From Kitasatospora purpeofusca (GTDB taxonomy: Bacteria; Actinomycetota; Actinomycetes; Streptomycetales; Streptomycetaceae), in contig NZ_JODS01000013.1 of assembly GCF_000718025.1 (NCBI RefSeq), forward strand, positions 119,335 to 183,334: DNA of 64,000 bases. Reading direction: 5' to 3'. Below are positions 17,344 through 25,996 of this stretch, one piece after another. Both the position numbers and the translations under genes were made by a program. Every line of letters starts with the position of its first letter. Within the stretch, counting starts at the first letter, position 1. Under the pieces are notes generated by a model. That model saw nothing but the letters and a program-made list of their open reading frames with translations. It made no database searches and was not told the DNA's origin.

Positions 17344-18318
17344 TCAGTCGCCGTGAAGCGCTGTCCTGAGGGCATCGATGGCAAGTTTGCGGGCGACGTT
17401 GGCGGCGCGGGTGTCGCGCAGGCTGTCCAGGAGCAGGAAGTCGTGGACCATGCCGGCCACGCGGACGGACGTGACGTCGACGCCGGCCTCGCGAAGCTTG
17501 TTGGCGTACTGCTCGCCCTCGTCGCGCAGGACATCGGCCTCATCGGTGATGACCAGGGTGGTGGGCAGCCCCCGCAGCAGCTCCAGTGGGGCCTGGAGTG
17601 GCGAGGCGTGCGGCTCGGCACGCTGGGCCGGGTCGGTGGTGTAGGCGTCCCAGAACCACTTCATCCCGTCGCGGGTGAGGTAGTAGCCCTCGGCGAACTG
17701 CACGTAGGACGGGGTGTCGAAGTCGGCGTTGGTCACCGGGTAGAGCAGGACCTGGGCCTTGAGGCCGATGCCGCCGCGCTCCTTGTTCATCAGCGCGAAG
17801 ACCGCGGACATGCAGCCGCCGACCGACTCCCCGGTGACCGCGATGCGCGAGGTGTCCAGGCCGTGTTCCGCACCGTGCTGGAGCACCCACTGGCCTACGG
17901 CGTAGTTCTGCTCCACCTGGGTGGGGTACCTGGCCTCCGGCGCGCGGTCGTAGACGGGGAAGACGCCCGCCGCGCCCGCGCCGACGGCGAGCTCCCGGAA
18001 GAGGCGGTCGTGGGTCTTGTCGTCGCCGAAGACCCAGCCCGCGCCGTGGATGTAGAACACCACGGGCAGCGGTCCGGTGACGCCCTTGGGGCGGATGATG
18101 CGGGTTCGCACGGTGCCCCACTCACCGGTGTCCACCTCGACCCACTCCTCGTCGACCTCGGGACGGGGCACGCCCGGGTCGGACTGCAGGCCGAGGAGGA
18201 TCTCTCGGCCCTTCTCCGGCGGGACCTCGTAGAGCCGCGGGTGCGGATCGGTCGCGTCGCACAACTCCTTCGCGGCGGGCTCCAGGTACGGCGTGATCGG
18301 CGCAGGAAGCTCAGTCAT
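17344..18318 (-). CDS. Alpha/beta hydrolase, hormone-sensitive-lipase (HSL) family
   Basis: The 324-residue enzyme carries HGAGWVFGD near residues 94-102, a variant of the HGGG oxyanion motif, and GESVGG with the nucleophile Ser near 165. A late VITDEADVLRDEG (acid) and GMVHDF (His) complete the catalytic triad of HSL-type esterases. The start at 18318 is chosen because GGAGAG lies before it; an in-frame GTG at 18342 has no ribosome site. It presumably cleaves small esters or lactones. It is convergent with the aldehyde dehydrogenase gene. A 14-bp perfect palindrome GGCACACGTGTGCC (18336-18349) lies in its leader but is unlike the TetR operators. Confidence 0.92.
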   Translation of the reverse strand: MTELPAPITPYLEPAAKELCDATDPHPRLYEVPPEKGREILLGLQSDPGVPRPEVDEEWVEVDTGEWGTVRTRIIRPKGVTGPLPVVFYIHGAGWVFGDDKTHDRLFRELAVGAGAAGVFPVYDRAPEARYPTQVEQNYAVGQWVLQHGAEHGLDTSRIAVTGESVGGCMSAVFALMNKERGGIGLKAQVLLYPVTNADFDTPSYVQFAEGYYLTRDGMKWFWDAYTTDPAQRAEPHASPLQAPLELLRGLPTTLVITDEADVLRDEGEQYANKLREAGVDVTSVRVAGMVHDFLLLDSLRDTRAANVARKLAIDALRTALHGD

Positions 18319-18570
18319 CTTCTCTCCATGTCGCGGGCACACGTGTGCCGTGCTCGTGCGGCCTCACCGGCCGCGCCTGACGAACCCCCGGCCGAACCTC
18401 CCCTCCTCCTATCGTCGGATCCCGCGCGCGAGGCGCAACCTGTAGCCCTGGCCGCGGACCGCGGCTCTCACCGGGCGGGCGCCCACGGCGGCGCCGAAGA
18501 TCGAGACAAACGGAACACGACGGCAGCCGTTCGGACGGACGGCCCCGTCATCACCCGGAAAGGCGAGAAC

Positions 18571-19272
18571 ATGACCCGTGCCCTCTTCGTCGTCACGGCG
18601 GCCGACCACTGGACGCTGAAGGACGGCACCAGGCACCCCACGGGCTACTGGGGCGAGGAACTGGCGATGCCGCACAAGATCTTCACCGAGGCCGGATGGG
18701 AGATCACCATCGCGACCCCCGGCGGGAAGCGACCCACCCTGGACAGGATCAGCATGGGCCGCACCGCCGGCCTTCCGGGCACCCTCCGCGAAGTCGCCGA
18801 CTACCTCGCCACGATCCAGGACGCACTGGACGCCCCGGCCTCCCTCAGCGACGTGGATCCCGACGACTTCGACCTCGTCTTCTACCCCGGGGGACACGGC
18901 CCCATGGAAGATCTCTCCCACGACGAGGTCTCGGGAGCGCTCCTCACCAGGCAACTCGCCTCCGGCAGGCCGCTGGGTCTGCTGTGCCACGGCCCTGCCG
19001 CGCTGCTCGCGGCCAGGACCAACGACGGTTCCTGGCCCTTCGCCGGATACCGGATCACCGCGCTGTCCAACGTCGAGGAGAAGCTGAACAGCTTCGGACG
19101 CAAGGCGTCCTGGTTCCTGGAGGACCGGCTGCGCGAGAGCGGGGCGCACTACGCCAAGGGAAAGCTGCCGCTCCTGCCCCACATCGAGGTCGACCGCACT
19201 CTCTACACCGGCCAGAACCCCGGCTCGGCCAAGCAGCTCGCCCACCGCATGGTGGCCGACCTGGCCCACTGA
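18571..19272 (+). CDS. DJ-1/PfpI-superfamily protein, Hsp31/glyoxalase III-like
   Basis: The 233-residue protein has the DJ-1/PfpI layout of the Hsp31-like subgroup: an early TGYWGEELAMPH segment with the conserved Glu, FYPGGHGPMEDL near 110-121, and the nucleophile elbow LLCHGPAALLAA with Cys139 and its neighbouring His. Family members detoxify methylglyoxal-type carbonyls or act as chaperone/deglycase enzymes, which would suit neighbours that handle aldehydes and reactive enones. ATG 18571 is preceded by GGAAAGGCGAG. It is divergent from the hydrolase gene across a 252-bp gap and ends at a strong terminator. Confidence 0.88.
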   Translation: MTRALFVVTAADHWTLKDGTRHPTGYWGEELAMPHKIFTEAGWEITIATPGGKRPTLDRISMGRTAGLPGTLREVADYLATIQDALDAPASLSDVDPDDFDLVFYPGGHGPMEDLSHDEVSGALLTRQLASGRPLGLLCHGPAALLAARTNDGSWPFAGYRITALSNVEEKLNSFGRKASWFLEDRLRESGAHYAKGKLPLLPHIEVDRTLYTGQNPGSAKQLAHRMVADLAH

Positions 19273-19324
19273 CACGGGCGCGAGCCCGGTTCTTCAGGCC
19301 GGGATCGCGAACGGTCCGAACAAG

Positions 19325-19364
19325 CGGAGCAGGGTGGCGGACCGCGGTCCGCCACCCTGCTCCG
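19325..19364. terminator. 40-bp perfect palindrome, bidirectional terminator
   Basis: A 20-bp perfect inverted repeat with no spacer lies between the convergent DJ-1-like gene and the reductase remnant. Its position and stem length support transcription termination in both directions. Confidence 0.85.
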
Positions 19365-19380
19365 GCTTCGGATCCGTGCT

Positions 19381-19857
19381 TCAGCTCTTCGGCGCTCTGG
19401 ACGCGGCGAGCTGGCCGGGCATCTCCTCCATGGACGTCTGGGCGGGCCGGTAGCGCACGCCCGGCGCACGACGGCTCCTGGCCCTGTCGCTGCGGAGGTC
19501 GAAGCCGATGTTGCGGCGCACGTACTCGCGCGGGAGTCCGATCACCGGCGCGAGGGCGACCGCGAGGGGCTCGGGAACGGCTCGGCGCGGCAGCCCCGGC
19601 TCGGCCCCGTGAGCGGGAAGCAGCCTGCGGCCGAGGTCCACGATGTCGGTGGTCTCCGCCACGACGAGGTGGCGGCCCTCCGCCTCGGGCAGGGAGGCCA
19701 CCGTAAGGTGCGCGTACGCGGCCTCGCGGACGTCCACGACGGCCCGGGCGATGCGGGGTGCGCCGAAGCGGGCCCCGCCACTGGCCGTCTGCCCGGCGGT
19801 GGCGAAGCTCTCGCTGGTGGGGTCGGGGGTGAGCGAGGAGCCGGTGTCGGTGGAGTT
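19381..19857 (-). pseudogene. N-terminally truncated NAD-dependent epimerase/reductase (dihydroflavonol-reductase-like SDR)
   Basis: About 159 codons encode only the C-terminal part of an extended SDR: GSSLTPDPTSESF, then RFGAPRIARAVVDVREAAYAHL, which matches the substrate-side segment of dihydroflavonol/cinnamyl-reductase-like proteins. The Rossmann nucleotide-binding half and the YxxxK motif are missing, and the frame runs directly into the end of the quinone oxidoreductase gene. A deletion has apparently fused the two. It is unlikely to be an active enzyme, although internal ATG 19737 could give a 118-residue peptide. Confidence 0.75.
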
Positions 19858-19864
19858 CCTTCGC

Positions 19865-20824
19865 TCAGTCGTTGACGAGGATGATCTTGCCGGTGTGTCC
19901 GCCCGCCTCCATGAGGCGGTGCGCCTCGGCGGCGTCGGCGAGCGGGAGGGCGCGGTCGACGACGAGCTTGACGGTCCCGTCCTCGATCATCGGCCAGACC
20001 CGTCCGCGCACCTCGGCGATGATCGCGGCCTTGTCGGCGGCGGGGCGGGTGCGCAGGGTGGTGCCGTGGACGGAGGCGCGCTTGAAGACCAGCTCGGCGA
20101 GGTTGAGCGGGGCCTCCAGGCCGTCCTGCAGGCCGATGACGACCAGGCGCCCGTCCGCTGCGAGGGAGCTGATGTTGCGCTGGAGGTACTGGCCGCCGAT
20201 GACGTCGAGGATGACGTCGTAGGGTGCGTGCTCGGCGAAGTCCTCGGTGCGGTAGTCGACGGTGACGTCGGCGCCCAGCTCCCGGGCGCGGGCGGCCTTC
20301 TCCGGGCCGCCGACGGTGGTGACGACGCGGGCTCCGAGGGCCTTGGCGATCTGGATGGCGGCGGTGCCGATGCCGCCGGCGCCGCCGTGGACGAGGAGGC
20401 TCTCGCCGTGCTCCAGGCGAGCGGTCATGACGAGGTTGGACCACACCGTGGCGACGGCCTCGGGCAGGGCCGCCGCCTCGACGAGGCTGAGGCCCTTGGG
20501 GACGGGCAGGAGCTGGCCCGCGGGAACGGCGACCTTCTGGGCGTAGCCGCCGCCGGTGAGCAGGGCGCAGACCTCGTCGCCGATCTTCCAGCCGGTGACG
20601 CCTTCGCCGATGGCGCTGATGCGCCCCGACGCCTCCAGCCCGGGGTAGGGGGACGTGCCGGGGGCGAGGGGGTACAGGCCCCAGCGCTGCATGATGTCGG
20701 CCCGGTTGAGGGCGGTGGCGGCCACGTCGATGACGACTTCGCCCGCCGCGGGGGTCGGGTCCTCGACCTCGGTCCACTCCAGGACCTCAGGGCCGCCGAA
20801 TTCCTTGATCGTTATTGCCTTCAT
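19865..20824 (-). CDS. Quinone oxidoreductase, zinc-free medium-chain dehydrogenase family (NADPH:quinone reductase-like)
   Basis: The 319-residue protein starts MKAITIKEFGGPEVLEW, the standard opening of the QOR group. It has GGAGGIGTAAIQIAKALGARV, the NADP-binding loop near 145-165, and lacks the zinc-ligand Cys/His sets of true alcohol dehydrogenases. It reduces quinones or enones with NADPH. Upstream in-frame codons to 20872 overlap the operator and are not included. It is divergent in function but parallel in strand to the TetR gene, with TetR-type palindromes at 20853-20902 in between. A truncated SDR lies immediately downstream. Confidence 0.92.
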   Translation of the reverse strand: MKAITIKEFGGPEVLEWTEVEDPTPAAGEVVIDVAATALNRADIMQRWGLYPLAPGTSPYPGLEASGRISAIGEGVTGWKIGDEVCALLTGGGYAQKVAVPAGQLLPVPKGLSLVEAAALPEAVATVWSNLVMTARLEHGESLLVHGGAGGIGTAAIQIAKALGARVVTTVGGPEKAARARELGADVTVDYRTEDFAEHAPYDVILDVIGGQYLQRNISSLAADGRLVVIGLQDGLEAPLNLAELVFKRASVHGTTLRTRPAADKAAIIAEVRGRVWPMIEDGTVKLVVDRALPLADAAEAHRLMEAGGHTGKIILVND

Positions 20825-20852
20825 GGTGCAAGTCCGTTCGCATGAGCCAAGA

Positions 20853-20902
20853 AATGTTTGCACTGCACACATTAGGACGCCAAGTGTGCAGTGTCAACAT
20901 CT
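20853..20902. promoter_or_regulatory. Two TetR-type operators before the quinone oxidoreductase gene
   Basis: A 21-bp palindrome (20853-20873) has arms AATGT and ACATT around TGCA-type inner half-sites and is nearly perfect. A second related site on the other strand lies at 20882-20902, sharing CTGCACAC and GATGTT. The first matches the site at 21562-21582 beside the TetR gene in its outer arms and first 11 bases. Confidence 0.72.
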
Positions 20903-20923
20903 ACCCGTCGGACTCGGCCGCCG

Positions 20924-21547
20924 CTAGGCGTCGACCTGCTCGGCCGTCGCGGCCTTCGGTTGGGGCTGCCCAGGAGTCGCGGTGAGCAGTGCCTGGACGG
21001 CGGCTCGGACCTGGGCCGACACCGCCCCGGGGGTGGAGGTGTCCAGCTTCCCGTCCAGGTGCAGGAAGGCCAGGCCGTGGACGACGGCCCACACGGCGGT
21101 GGACAGGGCCTCGGGGTCGGAGCCGGCGAAGACGCCGTGGACGATGCCGCGGACGTACTCCCAGATGGCGGCGGTCGCCGCGACCCGCTCCTCGCTCGTC
21201 GGATCACAGGGCTCGGCGAACATCACCCGGAACAACGCCGGACGCTCCAGGGCGAACCGGACATAGGCGACCGCGACCTCGGCGAGGTCCTCGGGCGTGC
21301 GCGGTGACGGGTGCGCCGCCGCCAGGTGGTCGGCGAGCTCGGCGTAGCCCTCGGCCGCGACCGCCGAGACGAGCGCGTCGCGGTCTGCGTAGTGGCGGTA
21401 GGGGGCGGTTGCCGACACCCCCGCCCGTCGAGCCACGGCCCGCAGGGACAGCCCGGCACTCCCGTCCTCCTCCAGGAGTTCCCGGGCGGCGCGCAGGCAT
21501 GCGGCGCGCAGATCGCCGTGGTGGTACGAGGCACTCACTTGTGTCAT
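20924..21547 (-). CDS. TetR/AcrR-family regulator with WHG-type ligand domain
   Basis: The 207-residue protein begins SASYHHGDLRAACL and has an N-terminal HTH (LSLRAVARRAGVSATAPYRHYADRDALV, residues 34-61). The C-terminal half (YVRFALERPALFRVMF, then VWAVVHGLAFLHLDG) is typical of the TetR C-terminal WHG domain. It lies between its probable targets, the quinone oxidoreductase and the Old Yellow Enzyme genes, and palindromes of one type occur before both, before itself and before the decarboxylase-like gene. It is therefore the likely repressor of the element's redox regulon; the inducer is probably a reactive carbonyl, enone or quinone (inference). Confidence 0.93.
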   Translation of the reverse strand: MTQVSASYHHGDLRAACLRAARELLEEDGSAGLSLRAVARRAGVSATAPYRHYADRDALVSAVAAEGYAELADHLAAAHPSPRTPEDLAEVAVAYVRFALERPALFRVMFAEPCDPTSEERVAATAAIWEYVRGIVHGVFAGSDPEALSTAVWAVVHGLAFLHLDGKLDTSTPGAVSAQVRAAVQALLTATPGQPQPKAATAEQVDA

Positions 21548-21561
21548 GGGTCACTCTCTCC

Positions 21562-21612
21562 AATGTTTGCACCGCCTACATTATTGGCTTAATGTAAGCG
21601 ATGTACACATCC
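21562..21612. promoter_or_regulatory. Two TetR-type operators in the TetR/Old Yellow Enzyme divergent promoter
   Basis: Site one (21562-21582) has arms AATGT and ACATT. Site two (21591-21611) starts AATGTAAGCGATG and matches the operator before the decarboxylase-like gene on the opposite strand. Together they cover the 90-bp divergent promoter. Confidence 0.75.
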
Positions 21613-21637
21613 TAGTCGATGGAAGAGGAAGAATCAG

Positions 21638-22897
21638 ATGGCCAGCGAACTGTTCACGCCGCTGCCCCTGGGCTCCGGGGCGGTGCTGCCCAACCGGATC
21701 GCGAAGGCGGCCATGGAGGAGAACATGGCCGGCACCGGCCAGCTCCCGGACCAGCAGCTGATCGGCCTGTACCGGCGCTGGGCCGCCGGCGGCACCGGGC
21801 TGCTGATCACCGGCAACGTCATGGTCCACGCCGAGGCCCTGACCGGCCCCGCAGGTGTCGTCCTGGACGAGGCCGCGCCCCTGGAGCCCTTCGCCGAGTG
21901 GGCGAAGGCCGGCAAGTCCGCCGGCGGGGCGATCTGGATGCAGATCAACCACCCCGGCCGCCAGGTCGCCTCCGACATGCCCGGCGTCGTCTGGGGACCG
22001 TCCGACCTCGGCGTCGACCTGGGCAAGCACAGCGGCCGCTTCGGCCGACCGAGCGCCATGACCGCCCAGCAGATCGAGGCCACCGTCAAGCGCTTCGCCG
22101 TCACGGCCGCGCGCGCCGAACAGGCCGGCTTCGACGGGGTGGAGATCCACGCCGCACACGGCTACCTGCTGTCGCAGTTCCTGTCACCGCTGGTCAACAA
22201 GCGCACCGACGCCTGGGGCGGCTCCCTGGAGAACCGGGCCAGGATGCTCCTGGACACCGTCCGCGCCGTCCGCGCCGCGGTCTCCCCGTCATTCACCGTC
22301 GCCGTGAAGCTCAACTCCGCCGACTTCCAGCGCGGCGGCTTCGACGCCGACGACGCACGCCAGGTGATCGAGTGGCTGTCCCTGCTCGACGTCGACCTGG
22401 TCGAACTCTCCGGCGGCAGCTACGAGAGCCCCGCCATGACCGGCCGAGCCACCGACACCCGCACTCAGGCCCGCGAGGCGTACTTCCTGGAGCTGGCCAA
22501 GGACCTGGTCACCACCAGCCCCGTCCCGTTGATGCTCACCGGCGGCATCACCCGGCGCACCACCGCCGAACAGGTCCTCGCCAGCGGCGTCGCACTCGTC
22601 GGCATGGGCACCGCCCTCGCCGTCACCCCCGACCTCCCCGACCACTGGTTCAACGGCCGCGAGGCCGACCGCCAGATGCGACCGGTCACCTGGAAGGACA
22701 AGCCCCTCGCCTCAGCCGCCAGCATGGCCCAGGTCCGCCGCCAACTGCGCCGCATCGCCCGCGGCAGCAGGCCCAGGCCCGGCATCCACCCGGCGATCGC
22801 CCTGCTCGGGGAGCAGCGTCAGCAGCGCCAGGCCCTGCGCCGCTATCGTGCGTGGCTGCCCACGCGCCTAAAGGCCGCAGGCCACCGACACCCGTAG
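21638..22897 (+). CDS. NADH:flavin oxidoreductase, Old Yellow Enzyme family
   Basis: The 419-residue flavoprotein has the OYE TIM-barrel pattern: LPNRIAKAAMEEN near 17-29, WMQINHPGRQV near 105-115, FDGVEIHAAHGYLLSQFLSP with the substrate-binding His pair (171-190), and RTDAWGGSLENRARM. A C-terminal phosphate-binding segment LMLTGGITRR follows. It reduces activated C=C bonds with NAD(P)H and FMN. There is no second FAD/NAD domain, so it is a single-domain ene-reductase. AGAGGAAGAATCAG precedes the ATG, and TetR-type operators lie just upstream. Confidence 0.93.
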   Translation: MASELFTPLPLGSGAVLPNRIAKAAMEENMAGTGQLPDQQLIGLYRRWAAGGTGLLITGNVMVHAEALTGPAGVVLDEAAPLEPFAEWAKAGKSAGGAIWMQINHPGRQVASDMPGVVWGPSDLGVDLGKHSGRFGRPSAMTAQQIEATVKRFAVTAARAEQAGFDGVEIHAAHGYLLSQFLSPLVNKRTDAWGGSLENRARMLLDTVRAVRAAVSPSFTVAVKLNSADFQRGGFDADDARQVIEWLSLLDVDLVELSGGSYESPAMTGRATDTRTQAREAYFLELAKDLVTTSPVPLMLTGGITRRTTAEQVLASGVALVGMGTALAVTPDLPDHWFNGREADRQMRPVTWKDKPLASAASMAQVRRQLRRIARGSRPRPGIHPAIALLGEQRQQRQALRRYRAWLPTRLKAAGHRHP

Positions 22898-23331
22898 CAG
22901 CCGGCACGCATCCTGGTCTCCGCTGTCCGGCGTCAGGGGCCCAAGATGCATGCGTATGTGCCTTTCCGGCCGAAGCTGCCATGACGGATTTCAATCCGCG
23001 TCGGCGGGTCTGATGGCTTCGACGGGGTCAATGAGCATCAACGTGATGTCACCAGGAGCGGGCGGACAACTTCCCAGCATCGCGTCCTGGATTATGAGGA
23101 GTCGCCCCTACAGCCGGTGAAAAGCAGGGGCTACTCGTCAAAGGCACTGGGCCCGCTGAGCCAGACCGTTCGACACGCGGCCGAGGATGACGGCCAAGGC
23201 GCAGGAGAAGCCCAAGACCCGGCGCCGGTGACAAGGGGGTCGTCGGCACACGCCGACAGCCTCTGCTTCGTCGCCCTTCACGTGCGGGGCGGGAGCCGGC
23301 CGCCCAGCCTGTGGGGTACGGGGATGCGCCC
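22898..23331. other. Gap between the ene-reductase and tniQ, no gene seen
   Basis: This 434-bp stretch has short open frames on both strands but no ribosome site plus family signature. I see nothing definite in it. It may be a decayed junction between the redox cargo and the Tn7-like remnant. Confidence 0.4.
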
Positions 23332-25119
23332 TCAGTTGCAGGGCCGATCAATCGCGGTGGCGAGATCGCGAGCGTACGCGTCGAGTTGTTCGGCGATCGG
23401 CCGTAGTTCCCAGGCGCGGCCGCAGCGGCGCTGGTAGCGAGTCTCCGTCAAGGATTGCAGGAGCGGGCTGCGGGCGGGAAGCGCAGCGGCGCGTGCCCGG
23501 TGAACGACGTAGGCCTGGTGGGAGTGGCTCTGGGTGATGTCCGTCCAGATCAGGACGGCGGCGGTATCGCGGCGCACGGCGTCGTCGAAGCGCCGCCCGG
23601 TGCGCTCGGGCAGGTTCTCGCTCAGGCGGCGCCAGTCGGCCTCGGAGAGAGACCAGGTAACAAGGGCCTGGCGGCGGCGGTGGTAGTCGACCAGGCATCT
23701 CTGCGCATCAAGGTGGTCGCCCAGCTTCTGGAGGCCGGCTTCCAACGCGTCAAGGGCGTCAGCGTCGGCGAGGCGGCGGCGGGCGTTGCCCATCGCCCAC
23801 GCCGCCGTGCCGAACGGCACGCCAAGGCGTTCGGCGCAGTCCTGCACCGATCCGCCAGCGATCATCTTGACCAGGTGTATGGGCACGGCACGCCGCAGGG
23901 CCTCGTGTGTACCGGCGGGCGCATCGAAGTAGTGGAGCCACTCCTCGGGGAGGTACTGCGGGATGTGATGCCAGGTGAAGGCGCCGTGATGGCTGGGCGG
24001 GATCGGCGGTTGGGGCTTTCGCGGCTTCGGCTGGGGCCGTGGAAGGGAGTCGGCTTCCCGGATCAACCGGCTCAACGTGGGTGAGTTGTTGTGGTTGCTG
24101 TTGAGGACGGCCTGCCAGCGGTGGGGTGACCAGCGGGCGGCCGTCAGCAGTTCCCTGATCATTGTCTCGGCCTGTGCCGCGTCGGCGGCCAGGAGCTGGT
24201 GCGCGGTGGTGAGGACTTTGGCGGCATCCCCGGGGTCCTGCGGGAGGCGGCAGTCGCCGCGCATCCGGCGCTCGCGCGGCGCCGGGTCGGCGCCGGCTGC
24301 GGGTGCCGGACGCAGCAGGACCGTGGCGGTGTACAGGTCGTCGAAGTAGGTGAGGGCCTTGACGTGTTGGCCGATGCTGCGGGCGTCGGGGTCGGGTTCG
24401 GTGAGCAGGGCGTGCAGGTGGCGTTGGCAGTCGAGCTGGTCGGCCGGCACGGTGGTCGGCGGTACGGGGGTGTCGAGGCGTCGGGCGCAGGCCTCCTGCC
24501 AAGCGGGGTGGCCGGTGTCGGCGGCCGGGTTGCGGCACTGCGCGGGGTGTAGGAGGCCGAGGGCGGGGCGGGCGATCAGGTGGCTTCCGAGGTTCTGGTT
24601 GACCGGCTTCTCGCAGTGCGGGCAGGTGGTCTCCAGCATCCGTTGGTGCGCGAGGCAGGCGAAGGAGACGGGCAGGTGCCAGAGCCTGCGCCATGCTCCG
24701 CCGTGCCGCTGCTGGACCGTCGTGCCGTCCGGTGCCAGACACTGGGGGCAGTAGCGGCGCAGCCGGTGGGAGGCCCAGCCGGCCGGCGCCGCCCAGTGCG
24801 CCCGCTCCGACGGGTCGACCCGGCCAAGGTGCTGCTGGTAGGGGCGGTAGCGGTAGGCGAACGGCGACAGGCACAGACCGTTCACCTCGGCCGGACTCAG
24901 TCGGGTCGCGCGGCCGAACGCCGCGGCCGCCGCCTTCGGCAGGTGGACGGCCTGGTAGCCCGGGACGGCGATCTGCCGGGCGCCGACCGTGAGGCTGGTG
25001 AGCCGCAGGACGTGCTGCGGGGTGATCTCCAGGCGGTGGGCCAGACGCAGGACGAAGCCGGGCAGGCTCTCACCCGGCAGCGGGTCGAGGCTGCGCGGTA
25101 GCGGCCGGGACGCGCTCAC
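23332..25119 (-). CDS. tniQ: TniQ-family transposition targeting protein
   Basis: The 595-residue protein opens SLDPLPGESLPGFVLRLAHR, the conserved start of TniQ/TnsD proteins. It has a zinc-finger region around residues 120-160 with YCPQC and CLAHQ followed by CPHCEKP, as in TniQ. The remaining C-terminal part is a DNA-binding helical region (SVQDCAERLGVPFGTAAWAM). The GTG start at 25119 overlaps the stop of the upstream tniB remnant (GTGA), the usual coupling in TniABQ operons. With no transposase gene (TniA) and a broken tniB, the protein is probably an orphan left by a Tn5053/Tn7-like element. Confidence 0.88.
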   Translation of the reverse strand: MSASRPLPRSLDPLPGESLPGFVLRLAHRLEITPQHVLRLTSLTVGARQIAVPGYQAVHLPKAAAAAFGRATRLSPAEVNGLCLSPFAYRYRPYQQHLGRVDPSERAHWAAPAGWASHRLRRYCPQCLAPDGTTVQQRHGGAWRRLWHLPVSFACLAHQRMLETTCPHCEKPVNQNLGSHLIARPALGLLHPAQCRNPAADTGHPAWQEACARRLDTPVPPTTVPADQLDCQRHLHALLTEPDPDARSIGQHVKALTYFDDLYTATVLLRPAPAAGADPAPRERRMRGDCRLPQDPGDAAKVLTTAHQLLAADAAQAETMIRELLTAARWSPHRWQAVLNSNHNNSPTLSRLIREADSLPRPQPKPRKPQPPIPPSHHGAFTWHHIPQYLPEEWLHYFDAPAGTHEALRRAVPIHLVKMIAGGSVQDCAERLGVPFGTAAWAMGNARRRLADADALDALEAGLQKLGDHLDAQRCLVDYHRRRQALVTWSLSEADWRRLSENLPERTGRRFDDAVRRDTAAVLIWTDITQSHSHQAYVVHRARAAALPARSPLLQSLTETRYQRRCGRAWELRPIAEQLDAYARDLATAIDRPCN

Positions 25120-25514
25120 CCGGTACTGCTCTCGGTGCCGTAGTGGCCCTGGTCGTCGAAGACCGTGTTGGCCGCACGCGCCTGGCGCCGCCGACGAGGT
25201 GGTTTCGGGATGGAGGGGACCTCGCCGGCGTGGGCGTCGAGGTCGCCGAGCCGCTCGGGGCGAATGACGGTGCCGTCCAGCAGGTCCCGGGTCAGCCGTT
25301 CCTCGCCTCCGGCCATCGCCTCCGCGCAGCCGTCTTCGATCAGGCGCCGCAGCAGGCCGATGACACCGCCGGTACGACGGAACAGGTACTCGGGCATGGT
25401 GCCGGCGGTGAGCATCCCCGGCTCGGCGCGAAGGAGTCGCAGCTGATCCTCGATGCCGGTGAGGTGGTCGACGAACGCGCGGATCTGACCGGGGGTGGTG
25501 TAGCGCCGATGTCT
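25116..25514 (-). pseudogene. tniB: tniB remnant (transposon AAA+ ATPase, C-terminal part only)
   Basis: About 132 codons survive: YTTPGQIRAFVDHL, FRRTGGVIGLLRRLIEDG and RLTRDLLDGTVI, the C-terminal helical part of TniB-type ATPases. A few more codons in another frame (ALAAQLETSA, near 25510-25550) suggest a frameshift. The Walker A and B motifs are absent. Upstream sequence switches abruptly to a tail-sheath fragment, so a rearrangement removed the ATPase core. Its stop overlaps the tniQ start. Confidence 0.75.
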
Positions 25515-25615
25515 CGAGCTGTGCGGCCAGCGCCTCGGTCGACCGCCAGCACCGCTGGCCGCCTGCTGAAGGACAGACGACCAGCGGCAACCAGGGGCCA
25601 CTGCACGCGCCCGGC

Positions 25616-25993
25616 CAGGGTCACACTGAAGTGGACGAACTCGGCCGGGCGCACGGGGGCGACGCCGAGGTCGACGATGACCTTGACCGACTCGTCCGGA
25701 TTGTTGCTCCGGTCGCAGATCACGAAGAACGCCTCCTCCGCCGTGCGGCCCTGGGCCGCGCCCCGGCGCCACTGGTCCGTGAGGAACGAGGTGACCGAGT
25801 CGTTCAGAGTTACCCACAGCCGCTCGTCGTTCGCTTCGGAGGTGGTCCACGTGGTGGAGGTGCGGATGGACTCCGTGAGGAAGTTGACCAGGCGGCGGAC
25901 GATCAAGTAAATGAAGGCGCCGTTGGTGGAGAGCGTCCGGGCGCCCCACACCAGCAGGCCCTGGCCCGGGAACGCCCGCAGGCAGTTCACCCC
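25616..25993 (-). pseudogene. Contractile tail-sheath C-terminal fragment inside the mobile element
   Basis: The 126-codon fragment reads VNCLRAFPGQGLLVWGARTL, then FLTDQWRRGAAQGRTAEEAF and VDLGVAPVRPAEFVHF. It aligns with the C-terminal end of the sheath gene at 42838-44394 (NCVRAFPGRGIRIWGARTL, FLTEEWRRGALFGRTAAEAF, CEIGVAPVKPAEFVVF). It is diverged throughout, so it is not a recent copy of the local gene. Both ends are abrupt: a CPBP protease begins on the opposite strand at about 25997 and tniB follows at about 25600. It cannot encode a functional sheath. Confidence 0.88.
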
Positions 25994-25996
25994 GGC

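Noticed and set aside
18336..18349. 14-bp palindrome GGCACACGTGTGCC as another TetR operator
   Set aside because: It shares no arms with the AATGT/ACATT sites, so I left the hydrolase out of the TetR regulon.
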